Source of the DNA: Clostridium sp.
GTDB lineage: Bacteria; Bacillota; Clostridia; Clostridiales; Clostridiaceae
Reading direction: 5' to 3'
NCBI RefSeq assembly: GCF_017888565.1
Contig: NZ_JAGHFX010000057.1
Span: forward strand, 1 to 64,000
DNA length: 64,000 nt
This document shows, piece after piece, positions 9,045 to 16,945 of this stretch (position 1 is its first letter; every line of letters begins with the position of its first letter). The notes beneath the pieces were generated by a model, which made no database searches, was not told the DNA's origin, and saw only the letters and a list, made by a program, of their open reading frames with translations. A program made the translations under genes and the position numbers.

Positions 9045-10139
9045 ATGGGGAAATTAGGAATATCAATTTATTCAGAAAAAACTACAGAAGAAGCAATATA
9101 TAACTATATAGATACAGCGAGTGAATATGGATTTAGTAGAATATTTTCATGTTTACTTTCAGTAAATGATACTAAAGAAAATATAAAAAATAAGTTTAAG
9201 AAAATAAATGAATATGCAAAATCAAAAGGATTTGAAATTATAGTAGATGTTAGTCCAAGAGTATTTGATGACTTGGGAATAAGTTATAATGACTTAAGTT
9301 TCTTTAGGGAAATTGGAGCAGATGGCTTAAGATTAGATATGGGATTTACTGGTTCAGAAGAATCATTAATGACATATAATGATGAAAATCTTAAAATTGA
9401 AATCAATATGAGTAATAATACTAATTATATAGATACAATAATAGATTATATGCCTAATAAGGATAATTTAATAGCTTGTCATAATTTTTATCCACATAGA
9501 TATAGTGGTTTAAATTTTGATCATTTTATGAAATGCACAGAAAGATTTAATAAGTATGGATTAAGAACTGCTGCATTTATAACAAGTCAAAATGAAGGAA
9601 CATTTGGTCCATGGCCTGTTACAGATGGACTTCCAACTTTAGAAATTCATCGTAACTTACCAATAGACGTTCAAGCTAAACATTTAATAGCATTAGGTAA
9701 TATAAACGACATAATAATCTCAAACTGTTATCCTACAGAAGAAGAAATGAAGAAGTTAGGTTCTATGAGAAAAGATATGGTAACTTTTGATTTACACCTT
9801 GTAGATGGAGTTCCTGAAGTAGAGCAAAAGATATTATTTGAAGAAAAGCATTTTAATAGAGGAGATTTCTCAGATAACTTAATTAGATCTACTCAAAGTA
9901 GGGTTAAGTATAAAGGACATAACTTTAAATTATTTAATGCTCCTGAAATAATTAAAAAAGGAGATGTAGTTATAGAAAGTAGTGAATATGGACACTATGC
10001 TGGAGAACTACAAATAGCTTTAAATGATATGAAGAATAGTGGAAAATCTAATGTTGTAGGACATATTAAAGAAGAAGAAATATTTATTTTAGATTATATA
10101 AAACCATGGCAAAAATTCAACTTCAACTTGATTAAGTAA
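9045..10139 (+). CDS. mupG: 6-phospho-N-acetylmuramidase MupG-like (DUF871), copy 1
   Basis: The 364-aa protein belongs to the DUF871 family, whose member MupG of Staphylococcus aureus cleaves MurNAc-6P-GlcNAc to MurNAc-6P and GlcNAc. It has the TIM-barrel N-terminus starting GKLGISIYSEKTT, the IVDVSPRVFDDLG and GLRLDMGF strands, the CHNFYPHRYSGL motif, the PWPVTDGLPTLEIHR segment, and the C-terminal cyclophilin-like domain (ESSEYGHYAGELQIAL). The track starts at a GTG within the ribosome binding site. The ATG at 9045, 6-7 nt after AGAGGTG, is preferred. It is cytoplasmic. It lies between a PTS and a sugar kinase, which fits hydrolysis of an imported phospho-disaccharide. A second copy lies at 16946. 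Confidence 0.85.
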   Translation: MGKLGISIYSEKTTEEAIYNYIDTASEYGFSRIFSCLLSVNDTKENIKNKFKKINEYAKSKGFEIIVDVSPRVFDDLGISYNDLSFFREIGADGLRLDMGFTGSEESLMTYNDENLKIEINMSNNTNYIDTIIDYMPNKDNLIACHNFYPHRYSGLNFDHFMKCTERFNKYGLRTAAFITSQNEGTFGPWPVTDGLPTLEIHRNLPIDVQAKHLIALGNINDIIISNCYPTEEEMKKLGSMRKDMVTFDLHLVDGVPEVEQKILFEEKHFNRGDFSDNLIRSTQSRVKYKGHNFKLFNAPEIIKKGDVVIESSEYGHYAGELQIALNDMKNSGKSNVVGHIKEEEIFILDYIKPWQKFNFNLIK

Positions 10140-10153
10140 TTGGAGGTTAATTC

Positions 10154-11101
10154 ATGTATTTTTTAGGAATAGATGGTGGTGGAACAAAGACTTGTTTTAC
10201 ATTAATAAATGAAAATGGAAATGTTATTAATAGAGTTATAAAAGGAACTTGCCATCCAACTCAAATAGGCTTTAACAACTTAGAAAAACTACTAATAGAA
10301 GGATTAGAAGAAATAACAAACTCTAGTAATATTTCTAAAAAAGAAATAACAAAGAGTTATTTAGGTTTAGCAGGATATGGAATAGTTAAAGAAATTGCAG
10401 AAGGAATAGCAGAAGTAGTTTCAAGAGCATTTGATGGAATGGACTATATATTGAATAATGATGTTAGAGTTGCAATAGCAGGTGCATTAGCAGGTGAAGA
10501 TGGAATAAATGTTGTTGCAGGAACTGGGTCAATAGCCTTAGCACTAAAGGATGAAAAAGTTTTAAGATGTGGTGGATGGGGATACTCCATAGGTGATGAA
10601 GCTTCAGCATATTGGATAGGGAAAAAATCATTAACACTATTTAGTAAGCAAAGTGATGGAAGAGTAGAAAAAGCATCATTATATGAAATATTTAAGAAGG
10701 AACTCGATTTAAAAACTGACTTTGAAATAGTTTCATATGTAAATGACAAATTAAAAGGTGATAGAGGCGAAATAGCAAAGCTTGCTAAATTATGTTCTGA
10801 TGCAGCTGAAAAAGGAGATGAAGGCGCAATAGCAATCTTTGATGAAGCAGCAAAAGAAATAGCAGAAATGATAAAAACTTTATTAAAAAATTATAATAAA
10901 GATATAGTTAAAGTTTCATATACAGGCGGAGTTTTCAGAAGTGGAGAATTGATTCTTAAGCCATTAAGAGAATATTTAAATGGATATAATGCTGAATTGG
11001 TAGAACCTAAATTAAGTCCAGATTTAGGAGCCTGTTTATTAGCATATATGAATTCTGGAAAGAAAGTTACTGAAGAAACGATAATGGAAATGAAAGAATG
11101 A
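10154..11101 (+). CDS. murK: MurNAc/GlcNAc kinase, BadF/BadG/BcrA family (MurK-like)
   Basis: The 315-aa ASKHA-fold kinase starts with the ATP-binding motif LGIDGGGTKT and has AGTGSIALA near residue 120 and the GGWGYSIGDEASAYWIG motif typical of the GlcNAc kinase branch of BadF/BadG ATPases. MurK of Clostridium acetobutylicum, in this branch, phosphorylates both MurNAc and GlcNAc. Here it follows mupG by 14 bp with a TTGGAGG ribosome binding site. MupG releases free GlcNAc, and a kinase that returns it as GlcNAc-6P completes the pathway. The enzyme class is well supported; the exact substrate (GlcNAc, MurNAc or both) is inferred. Confidence 0.8.
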   Translation: MYFLGIDGGGTKTCFTLINENGNVINRVIKGTCHPTQIGFNNLEKLLIEGLEEITNSSNISKKEITKSYLGLAGYGIVKEIAEGIAEVVSRAFDGMDYILNNDVRVAIAGALAGEDGINVVAGTGSIALALKDEKVLRCGGWGYSIGDEASAYWIGKKSLTLFSKQSDGRVEKASLYEIFKKELDLKTDFEIVSYVNDKLKGDRGEIAKLAKLCSDAAEKGDEGAIAIFDEAAKEIAEMIKTLLKNYNKDIVKVSYTGGVFRSGELILKPLREYLNGYNAELVEPKLSPDLGACLLAYMNSGKKVTEETIMEMKE

Positions 11102-11199
11102 AATAATTAAATAATTTTGGAAATAATTCAGCCTAGGTCGAATTAAAATAAAAATGAAAAAAATTTTATAGATAATTTATCTTTAATATATATATGAAT

Positions 11200-11345
11200 A
11201 AAAAGAGAAATTCGTAAGAATTTCTCTTTTTATCTTTCTAAACTCCTAAGGAGTTTTTCATTAATTTTTTCATTGAAATTTGAAATATCTATATCAGATG
11301 AATTCTCATGGTTTCATTATTAATTATGCATTATAAATTATCCAT
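11200..11345. repeat. Dispersed palindromic intergenic repeat, copy B, with bidirectional terminator
   Basis: AAAAAGAGAAATTC-gtaa-GAATTTCTCTTTTT (11200-11231) is a perfect 14-bp stem flanked by A and T runs. It can end murK from the left and the cation transporter gene from the right. The palindrome AAACTCCTAAGGAGTTT follows at 11240-11256. The same two modules, in the opposite order and slightly changed, occur at 19011-19068. The tail TTATGCATTATAAATTATCC reaches the end of the next gene. Confidence 0.6.
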
Positions 11346-12523
11346 TACATAAAATCATAGTCTATAGTAATAACACAATTATATTGTGGGTGTTCTTTTC
11401 TTATTGCAGTTTTTATCTCTGCTAGTATTTTTTCTTGTTTCTTTTTATTACCTGATTCTGATGCGTCTAATACTATATCAAATATTAAATTTTTAATTTC
11501 CCCTTCACCAACTATTCTAAAATCATGCATTGATTTTATTTCTGGATATTTTCTAAGAATTTTTTCAACATAATCCCATGTTTCCTTAATTTCATCTGTA
11601 ATAATGCAAATTGGATCCATGTGTATAACTAAATGTAAATTAAGATCTCTTGAGACTTCCCTTTCTGCTTTATCTATTACATTGTGAATTTCCATTATAT
11701 CTATATCGGATGGAATCTCAGCATGTAATGAAGCTATAATTCTTCCAGGACCATAGTTATGAACTATAAGATCATGAACACCTGAAATATGTGGATAAGA
11801 TAATACTTTTTCGCATATTTCACTTACAAGTTCGGGATCTGGAGCTTCTCCAAGTAATGGATTTAATGTTTCCTTAACTAAACCAAAACCAGCATATAAT
11901 ATAGCTAGTGCTACAAATACTCCTATGTATCCATCAATAGGAAGTGTCGTAAATTTAGCAAATAAAAATGATATTACAACAGTACTTGATGTGAAAACAT
12001 CACCAAGAGCATCAGTTGCAGCAGCCTTTAAAGCAGAAGAATTAATTCTATTGCCTACAAATCTATTAAATGAAGATAACCAAATCTTAAAGCCAATAGA
12101 AACTAGTAAAAGTATAAATGGTACAAGCTCAAAAGTTATTGTTGTCGGATTTAAAATTCTTTCAATAGAAGATTTAATGAATTGAACTCCAACAAGCATT
12201 ACTAAAAATGCAACTAAAAGTGCAGATAAGTATTCGATTCTTCCATGTCCAAAAGGATGTTCAGCATCAGCAGGCTTGTTTGACATTTTGAATCCAATTA
12301 TAGTAATTATAGATGATGCTGCATCAGATAAATTATTAAATGCATCAGCAGAAATAGCAATAGAACCAACTAACATACCAACTGAAAATTTTATTAGAAA
12401 TAAAATAAAATTCACTATAATTCCTACAACTCCACCTAAGGTTCCATAAGAATTACGAACCCTTGAGTCCCTTATATTTTCACTATTTTTAACGAAGGAT
12501 TTAACTAGAAATTTAGAAATCAT
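11345..12523 (-). CDS. Cation diffusion facilitator family metal efflux transporter
   Basis: The 392-aa product is a CDF/SLC30-type metal:proton antiporter. It has six membrane segments, the DAFNNLSDAAS motif in helix II (a DxxxD metal site where zinc-type members often have HxxxD), the HPFGHGRIEYLSAL motif after helix III, and a cytoplasmic C-terminal ferredoxin-like domain with VHDLIVHNYGPGRIIASLHAE. DxxxD members are often manganese or iron exporters; substrate here is an inference. The track start lies 11 codons upstream. TAGGAGTGATAAG directly precedes the ATG at 12523, which I take as the start. It is transcribed convergently with murK and has no partner gene. Confidence 0.9.
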   Translation of the reverse strand: MISKFLVKSFVKNSENIRDSRVRNSYGTLGGVVGIIVNFILFLIKFSVGMLVGSIAISADAFNNLSDAASSIITIIGFKMSNKPADAEHPFGHGRIEYLSALLVAFLVMLVGVQFIKSSIERILNPTTITFELVPFILLLVSIGFKIWLSSFNRFVGNRINSSALKAAATDALGDVFTSSTVVISFLFAKFTTLPIDGYIGVFVALAILYAGFGLVKETLNPLLGEAPDPELVSEICEKVLSYPHISGVHDLIVHNYGPGRIIASLHAEIPSDIDIMEIHNVIDKAEREVSRDLNLHLVIHMDPICIITDEIKETWDYVEKILRKYPEIKSMHDFRIVGEGEIKNLIFDIVLDASESGNKKKQEKILAEIKTAIRKEHPQYNCVITIDYDFM

Positions 12524-12739
12524 CTTATCACTCCTATCTATATAATATTTTCCCATTGAAGCAATTATCTATTCAATAAGAATTTTCCACTATATTCATA
12601 TTATTTTTATACATATAAGAATTATTATATACTAAAATTTACTAATTTCAATTATAATAAATTTTCCGAATATAAAGTAGATGAATACTTTGAAAGGACT
12701 TAACGAAACGTGAGACTCTTTGAAATATATGTATAAAAA

Positions 12740-12753
12740 TGCGAACGTTTTTA
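12740..12753 (-). promoter_or_regulatory. Weak cre-like site in the gap before the M18 aminopeptidase gene
   Basis: On the minus strand TAAAAACGTTCGCA matches the cre consensus with one mismatch. It lies in the 330-bp divergent gap between the cation transporter and the aminopeptidase, about 64 bp upstream of the -10 box at 12817. The rest of the gap is AT-rich with no other clear structure. Confidence 0.25.
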
Positions 12754-12813
12754 TAATTGTGCAGTATCAAATGTCCATTATCAATTTATAACATAAGTAT
12801 ATTTTCATAAATA

Positions 12814-12822
12814 TGGTATAAT
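12814..12822 (+). promoter_or_regulatory. Extended -10 promoter of the M18 aminopeptidase gene
   Basis: TGGTATAAT (12814-12822) is an extended -10 element located 32 bp before the start codon. No good -35 box is seen at the usual distance, which extended -10 promoters can tolerate. Confidence 0.5.
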
Positions 12823-12853
12823 ATTATTAAGTTGTATTTTAGGAGGAGTTAAA

Positions 12854-14149
12854 ATGGAAAAGAAATTAGCATTAGATTTAATAGACTTTTTATATAAAAG
12901 TCCAACAGCATATCATTCAGTTAAGACTATAAAAGAAGAACTAGATTCAAATGGTTTTAATGAAATAAAAGAAAGTGAAAAATGGAACTTACAAAATGAA
13001 GGTAAGTATTATGTTATAAAAAATGATTCAGCACTTATAGCATTCACTATTGGTAATGGAGATGTTGAAGAAGATGGATTTAGATTAATTGGAGCTCATA
13101 CTGATTCACCAGGATTTAGAGTTAAGGCAAATCCAGAAATGGTTTCAGAAGGAAAGTATTTAAAATTAAATACTGAAGGATATGGTGGACCAATACTTTA
13201 TACATGGTTTGATAGACCTTTAGGCTTAGCGGGAAAGGTTACATTAAAAGGCAAGTCACCTATAAATCCAGAAGTTCAGCTTGTTAATATTAATAAACCA
13301 CTTCTTATAATACCAAGTGTTGCTATTCACATGAATAGAACTGTAAATGATGGATTTGCAGTAAATAAGCAAAAGGATACGCTGCCTTTATTAAGCTTAA
13401 TAAATGAAAAGTTTGAAAAAGATGGATACTTAGTTAGTATATTAGCAGAAGAATTAAAGGTTGATGCAAGTGAAATATTAGGCTTTGACTTAGGATTATA
13501 TGAAGTAGAAAAAGGATGTCTAACAGGATTAAATGAAGAATTTATATCATCAGGAAGATTAGATGATATGTGGATGGTTTATGCAGGAATTAAGGCTTTA
13601 GTGGATAGTAAAGCAAATAAATCAACTAAGGTTATGGTATGCATAGATAATGAAGAAATTGGAAGCCTTACAGCTCAGGGAGCTAACTCAGCATTATTAT
13701 TAAATATTTTAGAAAGAATAACTTTAGCTTTAGGAAAAGATAGAGAGGGCTTACATAGAGCTTTATCAAATTCAATAATGATATCTGCAGATTTAGCTCA
13801 TGCTGTACATCCAAATGCTGAAGAAAAACATGATCCAACAAATAGACCAGTTTTGGGGAATGGGCCTGTTTTAAAGACGGCAGCATCAGGAAGTTATAGT
13901 ACAGATAGTTATAATGCAGCTATATTTGAAGGAATTTGTAAATCAGCAGAGGTTCCTTATCAAAAGTTCTTTAACAGATCCGATGTAAGGGGTGGAACTA
14001 CTATAGGCCCAATAACATCATCATTATTAACAATTCCAGTTATGGATATGGGGGCACCATTACTTTCAATGCATTCAATAAGAGAACTAGCAGCTGTAAA
14101 AGATAATTATTATACTATTAAGCTGTTTACTGAATTTTTTAGCATTTAA
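12854..14149 (+). CDS. M18 family aminopeptidase
   Basis: The 431-aa cytoplasmic zinc metallopeptidase removes N-terminal residues (acidic or aliphatic, depending on member) from peptides. Metal-ligand motifs of the M18 family are visible: LIGAHTDSPGFRVK (His, residue about 81), GRLDDMWM (Asp, about 237), DNEEIGS (catalytic and ligand Glu) and the C-terminal MHSIRELA (His). SADLAHAVHPN is also conserved. Length is as expected. AGGAGGAGTTAAA precedes the ATG. It is monocistronic, with its own promoter and terminator. It sits between two muropeptide-sugar operons and might recycle released peptides, but no direct evidence for that is visible. Confidence 0.93.
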   Translation: MEKKLALDLIDFLYKSPTAYHSVKTIKEELDSNGFNEIKESEKWNLQNEGKYYVIKNDSALIAFTIGNGDVEEDGFRLIGAHTDSPGFRVKANPEMVSEGKYLKLNTEGYGGPILYTWFDRPLGLAGKVTLKGKSPINPEVQLVNINKPLLIIPSVAIHMNRTVNDGFAVNKQKDTLPLLSLINEKFEKDGYLVSILAEELKVDASEILGFDLGLYEVEKGCLTGLNEEFISSGRLDDMWMVYAGIKALVDSKANKSTKVMVCIDNEEIGSLTAQGANSALLLNILERITLALGKDREGLHRALSNSIMISADLAHAVHPNAEEKHDPTNRPVLGNGPVLKTAASGSYSTDSYNAAIFEGICKSAEVPYQKFFNRSDVRGGTTIGPITSSLLTIPVMDMGAPLLSMHSIRELAAVKDNYYTIKLFTEFFSI

Positions 14150-14185
14150 TAACTAAATAATTTTTATATTAAAAGTAAACTTATT

Positions 14186-14228
14186 AGATTAGGATAACGA
14201 ATTTATTTCATTATCCTAATCTTTTTTT
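14186..14228 (+). terminator. Terminator after the M18 aminopeptidase gene
   Basis: AGATTAGGATAA (14186-14197) pairs perfectly with TTATCCTAATCT (14211-14222), followed by a T run. Confidence 0.9.
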
Positions 14229-14313
14229 ACGTAAAGGTTTTATTTTGCACCCTAATATTTTTAGTTACAAGAAAAATAATTATGAAATAAAATAAAATAT
14301 TTTAATAAAAAGT

Positions 14314-14343
14314 ATTGAAATATTGTTTCAATAGTGATAATAT
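14314..14343 (+). promoter_or_regulatory. murQ promoter with candidate MurR operator
   Basis: ATTGAAA-tattg-TTTCAAT (14314-14332) is a perfect 7-bp inverted repeat with a 5-nt centre. It overlaps a -35 box TTGAAA (14315-14320), which lies 17 nt before TAATAT (14338-14343). A dyad over the promoter of an operon that ends with an RpiR/MurR-family regulator is the expected repressor site. Confidence 0.6.
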
Positions 14344-14353
14344 AATATTGTGA

Positions 14354-14367
14354 TGAAAACGTAGTCA
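14354..14367 (+). promoter_or_regulatory. cre site upstream of murQ
   Basis: TGAAAACGTAGTCA matches TGNAANCGNWNNCW at all defined positions. It begins about 10 bp after the -10 box, so CcpA bound here would repress the mur operon when preferred sugars are present. Confidence 0.7.
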
Positions 14368-14406
14368 AGGAACTGGAAGTTTATACTTTATTTCGGAGGT
14401 ATTTAT

Positions 14407-15312
14407 ATGAATAAAATAGACTTAGAAAAATTAACAACAGAGAGTAGAAATCAAAATACCATAGATATAGATAAGGTTTCAACCTTAGAAATGGTAAAAA
14501 AAATTAATAACGAGGATAAGAAGGTTGCAGAAGCAGTTGAAGTAGAATTACCGAAAATTGCAGAGGCCATTGATGGAATAGTAAAAGGAATGCATAAAGG
14601 AGGAAGATTAATCTATATAGGAGCTGGAACCTCAGGAAGACTAGGAATATTAGACGCATCTGAATGTCCACCTACATATGGAGTATCAGAAGAGTTAGTT
14701 CAAGGAATTATCGCAGGTGGAAAAGAAGCAATTTTTAGAGCTAAAGAAGGTGCAGAGGATTCAAAAGAGTTAGCTGTAGAAGATTTAAAACTTAAGAATA
14801 TTAATGAAAATGACACAGTTGTTGGATTAGCTGCATCAGGTAGAACACCTTATGTAATAGGTGGGTTAAATTATGCAAATGAAATAGGGGCATTAACTGT
14901 AGCAGTTACATGTAATGCTAATTCAGAGGTTTCAAAAGCTGCTAAGATTTCAATAGCACCAGTAGTAGGACCAGAAGTGGTTACAGGATCAACAAGATTA
15001 AAATCTGGAACAGCTCAAAAGTTAGTCTTAAACATGCTATCTACAGGAGTAATGATTAAGCTTGGAAAAGTTTATGGAAACTTAATGGTAGATGTAAGAG
15101 CAACTAATGCAAAATTAGTTGAAAGAGCAAAAAAAATAGTTTGTGAAGCAACTGGAGTACAAAGAGAAGAAGCAGAAAAAATATTAAATGAAACAGACTT
15201 CGATGTTAAGCTATCAATATTCATGATATTATCAAAGCTAAATAAAGATGAAGCTAAGACTATACTTGAAAATAATAATGGATATATAGCTGAAGCATTA
15301 AAGAATGTATAA
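14407..15312 (+). CDS. murQ: N-acetylmuramic acid 6-phosphate etherase
   Basis: The 301-aa cytoplasmic enzyme cleaves the lactyl ether of MurNAc-6P to give GlcNAc-6P and D-lactate. It has the family N-terminus [14 protein letters not shown], a SIS-type sugar-phosphate fold, the [21 protein letters not shown] region with the catalytic Glu, and a C-terminal helical domain ([18 protein letters not shown]) typical of MurQ. Length is normal. CGGAGGTATTTAT precedes the ATG. It opens the murQ-murP-mupG-murR cluster and receives MurNAc-6P both from MurP transport and from MupG hydrolysis. Confidence 0.97.
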   Translation: MNKIDLEKLTTESRNQNTIDIDKVSTLEMVKKINNEDKKVAEAVEVELPKIAEAIDGIVKGMHKGGRLIYIGAGTSGRLGILDASECPPTYGVSEELVQGIIAGGKEAIFRAKEGAEDSKELAVEDLKLKNINENDTVVGLAASGRTPYVIGGLNYANEIGALTVAVTCNANSEVSKAAKISIAPVVGPEVVTGSTRLKSGTAQKLVLNMLSTGVMIKLGKVYGNLMVDVRATNAKLVERAKKIVCEATGVQREEAEKILNETDFDVKLSIFMILSKLNKDEAKTILENNNGYIAEALKNV

Positions 15313-15342
15313 AAATTAAAATTAAAATGGAGGGAAGTTAAA

Positions 15343-16704
15343 ATGACAAATGCTGAAATAGCTAAAAATTTAGTTGAATTAGTAGGTGGAAAAGAAAATA
15401 TAAAATCTGTAGCGAACTGTATGACTCGCTGCAGATTAGAACTTAGAGATTACTCAAAAGCTGATTTAGAAAAGATAAAAAAATCAGAAGGCGCTTTAGG
15501 GGTAGTTAATGCAGAAGGACAATTACAAGTAATATATGGTCCAGGTAAGGTTAATAAAGTAACAGCAGAAGTTAGTAAAATAGTTGGAAAGCCAGTTCTT
15601 TTAGGAGAAGATGCTGTGAAAGCAACAAAGGAAAAATTAAAAGCAAAAAATGATACTAAGTTCAAAAATTTACTTAAGAAATTAGGAAATGTATTTATTC
15701 CTTTAATACCTTTATTTGTAGCATGCGGACTTGTTTTAGCAATTAATAATATTTGTGGTGTACAATTTGGCGATGCATATAAGACAAGTACAGCAGGTCA
15801 AATTATCGGACTTATAGGTAACGGTGTATTCTCAATTCTTTCAATTTTAGTAGGTGTAAATGCAGCTAAGGAGTTTGGCTCAGATATGCCAATGATGGGT
15901 GGAGTATTAGGTGGAATACTTTCATCAGCAGCTTTAGCGAACATTACCCTTTTAGGTAAACCTTTAACACCAGGTAGAGGCGGTATTATATCAGTTATAT
16001 TAGTTGTAGTTTTAGCGGTTTATATAGAAAAAGCTTGTAGAAAGTTTGTACCAGATGTATTAGATTTATTTGTAACACCATTACTTACATTAACTTTATC
16101 AGTATTAGCAGCTTTATTTATTCTTCAACCAGTTGGTGGATTTATTTCTGACTCAATAGGAACTATAGTTGCTCAAACAATTGCATCAGATAATACAATT
16201 ATATCAGTAATTTCAGGAGCAGTTTCAGGTGCGTTATTCTTACCATTAGTTATGACAGGAATGCACCAAGCATTAACTCCAATACATGCAGATTTAATAG
16301 CAAATGCAGGATATACAGTATTACTTCCAATATTAGCAACAGCAGGTATGGCTCAAGTTGGAGCTACTATAGCAGTTCTTAGAAGAACAAAAAATGAAAG
16401 ATTAAAGAAGACAGCTAAAAATGGATTAGTACCAGGATTCTTAGGAATTGGAGAACCATTAATATACGGTATAACTTTACCACTAGGAAAACCATTCTTA
16501 GGCGCTTGTTTAGGAGCTGGAGTTGGTGGAGCTATAATGGCATTCTTAAAGGTTGGAGCAGTTGCAATGGGAGTTTCAGGATTGCCACTTGCATTACTAA
16601 TAGCAGACGGAAAAATGCTTGTTTTCTTAATAGGAGTAGTTGTATCATATGTAGCAGGATATCTATTTACAGAAATGCTTGGATTTGAAGATCCAGTAGA
16701 ATAA
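15343..16704 (+). CDS. murP: PTS MurNAc transporter, EIIBC
   Basis: The 453-aa protein has an N-terminal EIIB domain with the phosphocysteine in VANCMTRCRLELRD (Cys near residue 27), then a glucose-superfamily EIIC domain starting about residue 108 with about ten membrane segments and the GFLGIGEPLIYGITLPLG sugar-binding motif. It lacks its own EIIA, as MurP of Escherichia coli does, so a glucose-type EIIA encoded elsewhere must donate phosphate. In Staphylococcus aureus MurP takes up MurNAc-GlcNAc as the 6-phosphate. It follows murQ by 30 bp with GGAGGGAAG, so the two are co-transcribed. Confidence 0.93.
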   Translation: MTNAEIAKNLVELVGGKENIKSVANCMTRCRLELRDYSKADLEKIKKSEGALGVVNAEGQLQVIYGPGKVNKVTAEVSKIVGKPVLLGEDAVKATKEKLKAKNDTKFKNLLKKLGNVFIPLIPLFVACGLVLAINNICGVQFGDAYKTSTAGQIIGLIGNGVFSILSILVGVNAAKEFGSDMPMMGGVLGGILSSAALANITLLGKPLTPGRGGIISVILVVVLAVYIEKACRKFVPDVLDLFVTPLLTLTLSVLAALFILQPVGGFISDSIGTIVAQTIASDNTIISVISGAVSGALFLPLVMTGMHQALTPIHADLIANAGYTVLLPILATAGMAQVGATIAVLRRTKNERLKKTAKNGLVPGFLGIGEPLIYGITLPLGKPFLGACLGAGVGGAIMAFLKVGAVAMGVSGLPLALLIADGKMLVFLIGVVVSYVAGYLFTEMLGFEDPVE

Positions 16705-16724
16705 TTAAATAATAAATTAAATAA

Positions 16725-16910
16725 TAAGTGTAGTTATTATGTAAGCCTAAGTTACTATAAGTAATGGGTGATTACTTAATCTCTACACTTTACTTTAATA
16801 ATGGACAGTGCAATGGAAAAGATGATGATTAAATAGATTGAAAAAATAAAGTATTTGAATTTAAATTAAAATATTAGGCATATTATGAGGTGTTTCTTAA
16901 TATGCCTAAT
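16725..16910 (+). terminator. Two hairpins between murP and mupG
   Basis: AAGTGTAG and CTACACTT (about 16726-16793) enclose an inner stem TTACT / AGTAA, followed by TACTTTAAT. A second perfect 12-bp stem ATTAGGCATATT (16873-16884) / AATATGCCTAAT (16899-16910) precedes ACTTTTATAG, 36 bp before mupG. They may terminate part of the transcription or protect mRNA ends, separating murQP from mupG-murR. Confidence 0.55.
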
Positions 16911-16945
16911 ACTTTTATAGTATTTGATTTAAGGAGAGTGTTAAT

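Noticed and set aside
11925-12185. 86-aa plus-strand ORF inside the cation transporter gene
   Set aside because: It is the complement of a well-supported membrane protein gene and has no start signals.
16506-16688. 60-aa plus-strand ORF inside murP
   Set aside because: It is an out-of-frame shadow within conserved murP coding sequence.
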